Shown: piece after piece, positions 50,758-58,128 of the stretch | Layout of the letters: the number at the start of each line of letters is the position of its first letter | Numbering within the stretch: position 1 is the first letter of the stretch | From: Cavia porcellus | Taxonomy: Eukaryota > Chordata > Mammalia > Rodentia > Caviidae | Length of the DNA stretch: 64,000 nt | Direction of reading: 5' to 3' | Assembly: GCF_034190915.1 (NCBI RefSeq) | Contig: NW_026947514.1 | Coordinates: 2,563,701 to 2,627,700 of the forward strand | Position numbers and translations under genes: made by a program | The notes under the pieces: model-generated | Told to the model about the DNA's origin: nothing | What the model saw: only the letters and a program-made list of their open reading frames with translations | Database searches by the model: none

Positions 50758-50860
50758 TTCCTTTTTTTTTTGTTTTTTTTTTATTGGTACCAGGGATCGA
50801 ACTCACGACTGCCTGCTTGCAAGGCAGGTGCTTATGCCACTGAGCTAAATCCCCAGCTCC
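50758..50860 (-). mobile_element. Young ID SINE
   Basis: Reverse near-consensus copy after a T run: TTATTGGTACCAGGGATCGA, GACTGCCTGCTTGCAAGGCAGG, GAGCTAAATCCCCAGCTCC. Flanking duplication not obvious. Confidence 0.92.
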
Positions 50861-51500
50861 TATTCCCTTTCTTTTGTTTCTAAAACCAAGAGTCTTAAGA
50901 GACACGATCATGATTAATTTACTCCTTCCACAAGTCACTTAAAAAAAACTGGACTTTTCACTTAACATTTCTGTCTTCCAGGGCAAAAAAATGCCAAATT
51001 AAGGGGCTGATTCAGAAAAATCTTCCAATGAACAGGTCTGAAGACCACATGCAACCTGTTCTATAAATATGAAGTACTGCACTGCTTTCCACTTGGCAGA
51101 TGACTACAGCTTTTCAATGGCCAGGACTAGAAGGGTGCATTGGGGTGGATATGTCCCCACGCAGGAAAATGTGCACTGCTTCCCTGGAAGGCATGCATAT
51201 CGGATCTAGAAAGATTTCTTGAAAGCTTCCACTCTGATCCATTTCTTGTTCTTGAACCTGACTTGAGGGAAGGTGCAAAGATGTGAACAATGACAGCTGA
51301 GCACCGTGTGTAATGGCTGACATCCAGGCACCCGCAGCACCAAAGAAGAACCAGTAATCCACGCTCTCAGTTCCTAAGGTCAGGAGCAAGACCAGTGTGC
51401 GAGCTCTCACCTCAACTATGTAACACTTCCCAGGGGACTCCGGAGAGACACAGGAGAGCCAAAAGAGTGAGAAGCAAAGGTGAAACTGTGCACTCCTGCT

Positions 51501-51602
51501 GTTCCAGCTCCGAGGAAGGCCGAGACAGGAGGATCACGAGACTGAGTGTGTCTGGCTGCGGAAGTAGAGTACCCTTGGGCTTAATCCCCAATGCCATAAA
51601 AT
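51501..51602 (+). mobile_element. Degenerate B1/ID composite
   Basis: GGCCGAGACAGGAGGATCACGAG (B1-like) runs into GGAAGTAGAGTACCC and CTTAATCCCCAATGCCATAAAA (ID-like end). Very diverged. Confidence 0.45.
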
Positions 51603-51719
51603 TGTGGAGTCATTTTTATGTACAGATGACTCAATTAGATGCCCAAAAGAACGTTACTGGAAACAATAAGAAAATTTATCAAAAGCACATGATATGAAAG
51701 CGAGAGTCAAAAATCAATA

Positions 51720-52268
51720 GCTTTCACAGAAACAACAATTATTTAGAAAACACACAGCAGGGAAGATCCCATTAAAATAGCACCACTAATGGGTCATTCA
51801 GGGATTCACTTCATAAGAAATGAGTGAAGACCACATGCAGGAAACTGAAAAACACTCCTAAAGGATACAAACAGGGATCCTGGAAAACAAAGACGCACAT
51901 ACTCCTAAGAAAGACAATGCAAACATCAGAAGATGCCCACCCTTGGCTATGTTAAAATCTAATAGGATCCCAATTAAAATGCCAACAGTTCACTGTGCCA
52001 CACGTCAAGCCAACTGACTGTGCCGCCTGCTTGTAACGCTGTCAGTGCTGCTGTCTGTCAGGAGCCGTTTCAGTAGGGTGAATATACAGACACATACACA
52101 CTGGTGCCGGGAGGCACCATTTTCACTGCAGGACAGACAGACAACTATGAAAACCCATGAAACAGGTGAAGACACTAACTTTAAAGATGAATTGCATGCA
52201 TCAATAGGAATGCATGATGCAAGCAGCTCTGGGTTCCAACTTTCTTCATGGAAAGCACTTGAAAGTAA
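51720..52268 (+). mobile_element. Diverged L1 ORF2 fragment
   Basis: L1-like words include AGCAGGGAAGATCCCATTAAAATAGCACC, GAAAAACACTCCTAAAGG, GCTATGTTAAAATCTAATAGGATCCCAATTAAAATGCC. The provirus at 52276 inserted immediately beyond. Confidence 0.55.
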
Positions 52269-52269
52269 A

Positions 52270-52275
52270 GTCCAG
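52270..52275. repeat. Provirus target-site duplication, left copy
   Basis: GTCCAG, identical to 54966-54971. The right copy is followed by another TCCAG in host sequence. Confidence 0.92.
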
Positions 52276-52513
52276 TGTTGGGAGCCGCCGACACCGGTCG
52301 CCTTACTTGGCGGACGTAGGGCCTGTGGGTGGGAGCGGAGCCTGAGCTAGATTGCCCCTCCCATCGAGTGAGTCAAGTTGGCGCCTGCTTCTTGCCCCCT
52401 GATTGCGCTGGCGACTTAAACAACCCGCTCTGTAAGATAGTCTGCCTAGCAACAGCTGATGTTAGCCAATCAGCCCGCATCGCGCGCTTTGAACTGATTG
52501 GCCACTGTTACCC

Positions 52514-52520
52514 TATAAAA
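52514..52520 (+). promoter_or_regulatory. TATA box in the 5' LTR
   Basis: TATAAAA preceded 44 bases upstream by CCAAT (52466-52470) and by a second, inverted CCAAT at about 52497-52502; standard U3 promoter layout. Confidence 0.85.
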
Positions 52521-52644
52521 GTAAATGCCTCTCCCGCCACGAGGGAGAAGCACAGAGAAAAACCACAGAGAGAGATAGAGAAAGTCCACCGGCGAGAAAG
52601 GGCTGGTGGCAGAGAGGAGGCCTCGCGGGGCCCACGCGGAGATA

Positions 52645-52650
52645 AATAAA
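52645..52650 (+). terminator. Polyadenylation signal in the 5' LTR
   Basis: AATAAA about 125 bases after the TATA box, in the usual R-region position. The matching copy in the 3' LTR is at 54895-54900. Confidence 0.85.
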
Positions 52651-52717
52651 GGCAAGATTGCACACCGCCAGACTTTGTCGTGTGTCTTTTCTGCCGGCCG
52701 GGAGCGACCTCGACATT

Positions 52718-52735
52718 TGGTGACCCGCACGGGGA
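52718..52735 (+). other. Primer-binding-site-like sequence
   Basis: TGGTGACCCGCACGGGGA begins two bases after the 5' LTR, where a tRNA primer would anneal to start minus-strand synthesis. By eye it resembles isoleucine tRNA most, but with mismatches, so the primer tRNA is not assigned. Confidence 0.75.
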
Positions 52736-52795
52736 CTGATCAACCCCGAGACACGGCGGTGGTGTGCAACGCTCCAGCGTGGTGCTGCCGGACAG

Positions 52796-52801
52796 GTGAG
52801 T
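52796..52801 (+). other. Candidate proviral splice donor
   Basis: CAG followed by GTGAGT, downstream of the primer-binding site and 124 bases before gag; the usual place for the retroviral major donor. Use is inferred. Confidence 0.6.
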
Positions 52802-52925
52802 TGGGGATAAGCCTGGGCTCTGGGTGGCGCGCACCTACAGGGCTTTTAGACTCCCCTCAGGCTCACGCGTAGGTGACGGGTTCTTTAAGTCACACGCGGT
52901 GAGTTACAGCCCTTAGAGGTTGAGG

Positions 52926-53489
52926 ATGGATAATTTACCGAGCGCGGAGGCGCGACCCTTGGTAAAGGCCCTTAAAAAGCTTTTAAAAGCTAGAGACCTC
53001 AGGGTAGGTCAAAAAACACTAAAACTATTCATACCAGAGATAGATAGGGTGGCTCCCTGGTTTTTACCCACGGGGCATTTAAACCTGCCGTCATGGGAGA
53101 AGTTAGGCGGGGACCTCGCCTTGGCGGAATTGGAAGGGGATATTTCGCCGGCTATTCGCCCCCTGTGGGAAATGATACATGCGTGCCTTGACTCCTATGC
53201 CGAGTTGCGCCGCAAATTGTGTGCGTGCGCCGCTCGAAAAAAGCAGAGAGAGGAAAAAGGGCCCCCGAGCGCTCTCTGGTGGGGAGGAGATAGAGAGCCA
53301 TCCACTCCGCCCTGGAGCTCTTCTCCAGAAGCGGCTCCCCGCCGAGAGGCCGCTACAGGGAACCCTCCCTTCTCTCAGCCGGCACAGGAAGTGACGCCCC
53401 GTTCCACTCTGTCGCGACCGCCGTCCTATGACGTTGCGCTGCGGGGCGGACGGTATTTTCATGGGCGGCTACTCTGCCGAGCAGGCTAA
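52926..53489 (+). pseudogene. gag: Truncated gag: betaretroviral matrix domain
   Basis: From the ATG there are 187 codons to TAA at 53487-53489. Residues about 8-95 look like the betaretroviral p10/matrix fold: LVKALKKLLKARDLRV near residues 12-27, VAPWF at 42-46, LNLPSWEKLG at 52-61 and a closing RPLWEMIHACLDSY helix. A basic run (ARKKQREEK) follows near 103-111. The remainder is proline- and serine-rich, with a PPSY late-domain-like motif at 165-168 that in related viruses recruits Nedd4-family ligases. The second residue is Asp, not Gly, so N-myristoylation is not expected. Capsid and nucleocapsid are missing, and the last residues before the stop do not look gag-like, suggesting the deletion junction is close. 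It is a remnant. Confidence 0.88.
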
Positions 53490-53512
53490 AAAAAACGCCG
53501 GTTGAGAAAACG

Positions 53513-53670
53513 GGGGCTGGGGATTTAGCTTAGCGGCATAAGCGCCTGCCTTGTAAGCAGGCAATTGCGAGTTCGATCCCTGGCACCGATAAAAAAAAAA
53601 AAAAAAAAAAAAAAAAACAAAAAACAAAAAAGACCAAAAATAAAAAAAAATAAAAAATAAAAAACAAAAA
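53513..53670 (+). mobile_element. ID SINE inserted in the provirus
   Basis: Forward copy: GGGCTGGGGATTTAGCTTAGC, AAGCGCCTGCCTTGTAAGC, GTTCGATCCCTGGCACCGAT, then about 80 bases of A-rich tail with scattered C, T and G. It post-dates the provirus. I could not define a clean target-site duplication. Confidence 0.92.
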
Positions 53671-53721
53671 GGGGGAGTAAGCCAAGGCCTGCCTCCAAAG
53701 GCGCGGTTATCTATGGCATGA

Positions 53722-53910
53722 CAATGGATGGGCCCGGATCCGGTGGTTAGCTGGAACCGAGGCGCGGTTTGTGTTTTTCTGCAGGAATCGGGACGAGAAC
53801 CAGAGGCCAACCGCAGACCCAACAACAAGATGAGCCCTAAAAGAACTGCAGGACAATCCCTTTTTGGGGAGCCTGAAATGGCTTGCTCCCCTATGTTTTA
53901 CCATTGTTAG
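53722..53910 (+). pseudogene. pol: Integrase C-terminal fragment of the provirus
   Basis: Open from after a TGA at 53719 to TAA/TAG at 53908-53910. The start, QWMGPDPVVSWNRGAVCVF, matches the SH3-like C-terminal DNA-binding region of betaretroviral integrases (typical GPDPV, W-G-RG, V-CVFPQ pattern). Reverse transcriptase, RNase H and the catalytic integrase core are absent. The trailing residues (after NNKM) may run into former envelope-start sequence. Not functional. Confidence 0.75.
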
Positions 53911-54113
53911 GTCCCCTGTGCTCCTTGCTTCTGCTCTTACTTGTAGGACCATTCTTGCTCCGATGGGTTACATCATTTATTAATGGGCGCCTTGCGGCGG
54001 CCCGGCATCAAGTACGCCTGGTTGCCCATGCGGCCCTGGCAGCAGCCCGTGATGGGCACAATGACCCCCAGGCCTACACATGGCTCGCTCGACTGGCCTA
54101 CGACTGGGTCTAG
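53877..54113 (+). pseudogene. env: Envelope transmembrane-tail fragment of the provirus
   Basis: An open frame ending TAG at 54111-54113. It has a hydrophobic segment (LLGPLCSLLLLLLVGPFLLRW) followed by FINGRLAAARHQV, the pattern of a retroviral TM anchor and the start of its cytoplasmic tail. The tail is Ala-rich, ending ARLAYDWV. The surface subunit and TM ectodomain, including fusion peptide and heptad repeats, are missing, so no entry function is possible. The anchor resembles gamma/D-type envelopes (inference). Confidence 0.75.
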
Positions 54114-54525
54114 GTGTGGCGGGTCTTCCGCACTCCTTCCCTATTGACACTACACAGCAGGGTAGATGAGTCAATGACGGGTAAGAGCGTGCCTCCCCAA
54201 CACGACTCGACCTAAGCCAGGCCCTACCCCATGGCGCACAAAAGCCGCTGGATTACTAGAATCTGCCCAGATCTAGATGCCTCTCCGAGGGGATCACACG
54301 GAGGGGCATGAGTGCATGCCTATGTACATCCAGGTTCCGTCCAGTTCACTCCTGGCCCTAAAAAAAGGACGAGGGTCTCAAGGCCTTGGCGGACCCGGGG
54401 GCGGCCGACCAGGGTCCAAGCCAAGGGCCTACGGTGGGCCTCAACACAGGGCATAAGCCTCTACACTCGATCCAGGGCGGGCTGCGATGCATACATTCAT
54501 TCAAAGTAAATAAAATAGGGGGAGA
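54114..54525 (+). other. Proviral 3' untranslated region with polypurine tract
   Basis: Non-coding sequence between the envelope remnant and the 3' LTR. It ends in AAAATAGGGGGAGA, a polypurine tract abutting the TGTTGGG start of the LTR, as needed to prime plus-strand synthesis. Nothing else was recognised in the roughly 400 bases. Confidence 0.75.
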
Positions 54526-54965
54526 TGTTGGGAGCCGCCGACACCGGTCGCCTTACTTGGCGGACGTAGGGCCTGTGGGTGGGAGCGGAGCCTGAGCTAG
54601 ATTGCCCCTCCCATCGAGTGAGTCAAGTTGGCGCCTGCTTCCTGCCCCCTGATTGCGCTGGCGACTTAAACAACCCGTTCTGTAAGATAGTCTGCCTAGC
54701 AACAGCTGATGTTAGCCAATCAGCCCGCATCGCGCGCTTTGAACTGATTGGCCACTGTTACCCTATAAAAGTAAATGCCTCTCCCGCCACGAGGGAGAAG
54801 CACAGAGAAAAACCACAGAGAGAGATAGAGAAAGTCCACCGGCGAGAAAGGGCTGGTGGCAGAGAGGAGGCCTCGCGGGGCCCACGCGGAGATAAATAAA
54901 GGCAAGATTGCACACCGCCAGACTTTGTCGTGTGTCTTTCCTGCCGGCCGGGAGCGACCTCGACA
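54526..54965 (+). repeat. 3' LTR of the provirus
   Basis: 440 bases, identical to the 5' LTR except three transitions. TATAAAA at 54764-54770 and AATAAA at 54895-54900. Followed directly by the second GTCCAG duplication. Confidence 0.95.
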
Positions 54966-55330
54966 GTCCAGTCCAGTAGCAACCAGTGCCCTGTGACCCT
55001 CGCTGAGGGCACTGTCTCCTGAGGTCCCAGCACCACCTCTGCTGTGCTCCAGCCAGAAGGAATCCAGGAGCTGCAGGGACTAGCGGGGTTCTGGGCAGCA
55101 CAACCAAGTCAGCTGATGTAAGAAGTCAGTGTTGGGTCTAAATATAAGTGTGTGTGTGTGTGTATGTTACAATTCAATCATAAATTTATATGTATAAAGA
55201 ACTGTTATAATTTAATAATAAGAAAACAACTTAAAAAGATTTGAATGGATATTTCATTAAAGATGATATGCAAATTGCCAATAGGCTCTTGAAAAGATGC
55301 TTAATATATCAAATCATTAGGGAAATACAA

Positions 55331-55423
55331 TTTTTTTTTTTTAAATTGGTACTGGGAATTGAACTCACAACTGCACTCTTGGAAGGCAGGCGCTTATGCC
55401 GCTGAGCTAAATCCCCAGCCCCA
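55331..55423 (-). mobile_element. ID SINE nested in L1
   Basis: Reverse: T run, TTGGTACTGGGAATTGAACTC, GGAAGGCAGGCGCTTATGCCGC, GAGCTAAATCCCCAGCCC. GAAATACAA at 55322-55330 and 55424-55432 is the target-site duplication. Confidence 0.95.
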
Positions 55424-55511
55424 GAAATACAAATTAAAACCACAGTGAGACGCCACTGCACACCCACAAAAAAGATAGACAATAATAAGTACTGGCAAGA
55501 ATGCAGACACA

Positions 55512-55612
55512 GGGGGCTGGGGATTTAGCTCAGCGGCATAAGCACCTGCCTTGCAAGCAGGCGGTCATGAGTTCGATCCCTGGTACCGATAAAAATGAAA
55601 AAGACAAAAAAA
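55512..55612 (+). mobile_element. Young ID SINE nested in L1
   Basis: Forward, near consensus, with the signature tail CCGATAAAAATGAAAAAGAC. AAGAATGCAGACACA (15 bases) at 55497-55511 and 55613-55627. Confidence 0.97.
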
Positions 55613-55693
55613 AAGAATGCAGACACACTGGGACCTCACACATGGCAATGTAAAACAGTGTAACCTCTTTGGGAAACAGTTTGGAAATTTCTT

Positions 55694-55788
55694 TTCTTTT
55701 CTTTTTTTTTAATCGGTACCAGGGATTGAACTCACAAGTATGTGCTTGTAAGGCAGGCACTTATGCCGCCGAGCTAAATCCCCAGCTC
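55694..55788 (-). mobile_element. Young ID SINE nested in L1
   Basis: Reverse: AATCGGTACCAGGGATTGAACTC through GCTAAATCCCCAGCTC. CAGTTTGGAAATTTCTT (17 bases) at 55677-55693 and 55789-55805. Confidence 0.97.
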
Positions 55789-56094
55789 CAGTTTGGAAAT
55801 TTCTTGAAAAGACACACAAATAGAACTTCCATTCTTAGGTATATACCCAAGAGAAATTAAAATGTATGTTCCCATTAAGACTTATTTGTGGACATTCACA
55901 GCATTATTCATTACACCAAAAAAAAAAAAAAAAAAAAAAAAAAAAGCACCCAAATGCCTCTGACTGGGTATCAATACAGAAAATCATGAAACCACAAAGG
56001 TCAACAATGAGAAGAAAGGAACAAATGATCTATGAAAATAGTCAACAGAATGACAGGGGTATATTCTTACCTATTAACTCTACAGTTGAATAGA

Positions 56095-56238
56095 CTTTTT
56101 GAGACAGGTCTCACTATGTAATTCAGGCTGGCCTTGAACTCACTATGTAGCCCAGTCTGGCCTTAAACTCAGGGCGATCCTCCTGCCTCAGCCTCCCGAG
56201 TGATGGGATTACAGGAGTGTACCGCCACACCCACCTGG
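56095..56238 (-). mobile_element. B1 SINE
   Basis: Reverse near-consensus B1: GAGACAGGTCTCACTATGTA, ATTCAGGCTGGCCTTGAACTC, duplicated half AGCCCAGTCTGGCCTTAAACTC, CCTCAGCCTCCCGAGTGATGGGATTACAGG. Confidence 0.93.
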
Positions 56239-56636
56239 ATGGATTTTTTTAAAAAGGCTTCACAAGAAACTCACTTCACTGGTAAAGACACATACACAGA
56301 CCGAAAGTGAAGGGATGGGAAGATACTCTGTGCAAATGGAAACCAAATTGAGTAAGAGTAGCTCTGCGTGTATCAGATAAACAGATATTAAGTCAAAACC
56401 TGTAAAAAAAAAAAAAGGGAGAAACAAGTCATTCAGTAATGATGGAATCAATTCAGTAAGAAGAAGTAACAATTTTACATACATATGCTCTCAACAGCAA
56501 GACATTGAAATCTATAAGAAAATATGAGGTCTAAAGGGAGACAGACAGATTCTAACACAGTAATACACAAGGGCTTCGACACCCCACTTCTGCCCATAGA
56601 CAGGTTATACTACATACAAACCAACAATAAAACATC

Positions 56637-56679
56637 AGATCGTGAGTTCGATCCCTGGTACCGGTAAAAATATAAAAGA
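56637..56679 (+). mobile_element. 5'-truncated ID SINE in L1
   Basis: Only the end of the element remains: CGTGAGTTCGATCCCTGGTACCGG and AAAAATATAAAA. The L1 text (ACATCAGA ... GACTTGAACTGTGCT) continues across it. Confidence 0.8.
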
Positions 56680-57230
56680 CTTGAACTGTGCTGCAGGTCA
56701 CACAGACCTAAAGATCTTCACAGAAGCCTTTCCCTGGCAGTGGTAGAACCCACATTTCTGTCTTCAGTGCATACAACATTCTCTGGGATAGGCAGCATGT
56801 GAGGACAAACCCACACTTTATAAATCAGGACCACTCAGTATCATACCATCTACTCTCTCTGCTCACACTGGAATAAACCAGGAATCAGCAAGAGGAATTC
56901 CAGAAACTACATGAACACAAGGAAACCAAGTAACATTATCTGACATGACTGGTCAGTCACCATCATCACCAACAACAATTAAAATGTACTGGGAAAATGA
57001 AAACGGAAACACAGCATGCCAAAACCTGTGGGCTACAGCAAAAGTAGCACCGAGGAGAGTTTTTACAATAAATGCCTTCACACATACACAGAAACAAATA
57101 AAAATTACCACAAACAACAGAAAAAAGAGAAAGATTTCAAGTAAACAATGATGTAACTAGAGGGATTAGGAAAGCAAGAACTAACCAAACTCGAAACTGG
57201 TAGGAGAAAGGGAACAATATAGATCAGAGG

Positions 57231-57304
57231 ACCAGGGATACAGCTCAGTGGCATGGTGCCCACCTGGCAAGCGCAAGGTCGAGTTCAATTCTAGGTACCA
57301 AAAG
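57231..57304 (+). mobile_element. Diverged ID SINE
   Basis: ACCAGGGATACAGCTCAGTGG, CCACCTGGCAAGCGCAAGG, CAATTCTAGGTACCAAAAG. A short TATC/TATA tract (57307-57332) follows. Confidence 0.75.
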
Positions 57305-58015
57305 AATTATATCTATATATCTATATCTGTATAGAGACATCAGAGCAACAAACATGTCAAAGTCATACCCCAGGGAAATAACAATCTGTGCAGAAAAGGT
57401 TCTGAGAAAACGGGATATCCACATGCAGAAGGATGAAACCAGATCCCTGTCTCTCACCGTCTATAAAAATCAACTCATGATGGACCATACACTTAAATGT
57501 AAGACTGAAACCATGAAACTGATAGAAGAAACATTAGTATGGGCAAGGATTTTTGGCAAAGACCCCACAAGCAAAGGCAATAAGAGCAAAAACAGACAAA
57601 TGAGTTTATATCAAACTAAGAAGTTTCTGCACAGCAAAAGAAACAACTTATAGAATGGAGGAAGGTGTTTGCAAACTATTCCTCTGACAAAGGAACTAAT
57701 ACACAGACTACATAAGACACTCCAGAGGAAAAAATTCCCTTAGTGGTCTGATTTTTAAATGGGACAAACAATCTGAACAAACGCTCCGTAAGTGAAACAC
57801 ACAAATGACTGGTGAGTAAATGGAAAATTGCAACCACCACTAATCAGCAGGGATACATGGTAGAGCCATTATGGAAGACAATACGTGTGTACCCCAATAA
57901 AGTAAAGGCAGAACTACCATAAGATCCAGCAGTCCCGCTTCTGGGTAGATAGCCAGAGGAAATGAAATCAGCATGTTGAAGAAATATCTGCACTCCCGTG
58001 CTAAAAAGCAAAGAT

Positions 58016-58128
58016 GGGGGGCTGGGGATTTAGCTCAGTGGCATAAGCACCTGTCTTGCAAGCCTGTGGTCATGAGTTCGATCCCTGATACCAGTAAAGA
58101 TACAAAAAAAAAAAAAAAAAAAAAAAGA
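58016..58128 (+). mobile_element. ID SINE nested in L1 with 13-bp target-site duplication
   Basis: Forward: GGGGGCTGGGGATTTAGCTC through GTTCGATCCCTGATACC and an A run. AAAAAGCAAAGAT at 58003-58015 and 58129-58141. Confidence 0.95.

Larger units (their letters stand above)
41161..52269. other. Long-isoform PPP2R5C intron, left part
   Basis: Repeats are entered separately. Nothing nameable was seen in 41165-41905, 42000-44080, 46645-47735, 47845-49375, 49570-50755 and 50865-51500. Bases 43622-43641 hold a short GT run and 41685-41698 a G run. Bases 49380-49396 are a T run. No splice-site-bounded exon stood out, though a short 5' UTR exon could hide here. Confidence 0.55.
52276..52715 (+). repeat. 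5' LTR of the provirus
   Basis: 440 bases. Landmarks: TGTTGGGAG start, CCAAT at 52466-52470, TATAAAA at 52514-52520, the polyadenylation signal AATAAA at 52645-52650 and a CGACA end. It differs from the 3' LTR by a T/C in the CTTCTTGCC stretch, a C/T in CCCGCTCTG and a T/C in TCTTTTCTG. Its promoter elements look intact, reading away from the PPP2R5C start. Confidence 0.95.
52270..54971 (+). mobile_element. Young, internally deleted class II endogenous retrovirus
   Basis: A provirus lies between 6-bp target-site duplications GTCCAG (52270-52275 and 54966-54971), the size usual for betaretroviral (ERVK) integrations. Two 440-bp LTRs begin TGTTGGGAGCCGCC, like IAP LTRs as I know them, and end CGACA. 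Between them lie, in order: a primer-binding-site-like sequence, a splice donor, a gag matrix remnant, an inserted ID SINE, an integrase C-terminal scrap, an envelope transmembrane tail and a polypurine tract. Protease, reverse transcriptase, most of integrase, capsid, nucleocapsid and most of envelope are missing, so it cannot encode a virus. It is on the plus strand, opposite to PPP2R5C. The LTRs differ at three sites, all transitions, so the insertion is recent. Confidence 0.93.
55200..56095 (+). mobile_element. L1 3' fragment carrying three nested ID SINEs
   Basis: When the three SINEs are set aside, the L1 reads continuously: GATATTTCATTAAAGATGATATGCAAATTGCC, then GAAATACAAATTAAAACCACAG, GATAGACAATAATAAGTACTGGCAAGAATGC, GGAAACAGTTTGGAAATTTCTTG and CTTAGGTATATACCCAAGAG. 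A pure A run at 55918-55945 also interrupts it. No coding frame. Confidence 0.85.

Noticed and set aside
57354..57653. 99-codon plus-strand open frame
   Set aside because: It is a stretch of L1 ORF2 that happens to stay open; the surrounding L1 is broken.
24940..58128. tRNA genes suggested by A- and B-box-like sequences (GTTCGATCCC)
   Set aside because: They are ID SINEs: each ends in an A tail, and many have target-site duplications; none folds as a complete tRNA with matching ends.
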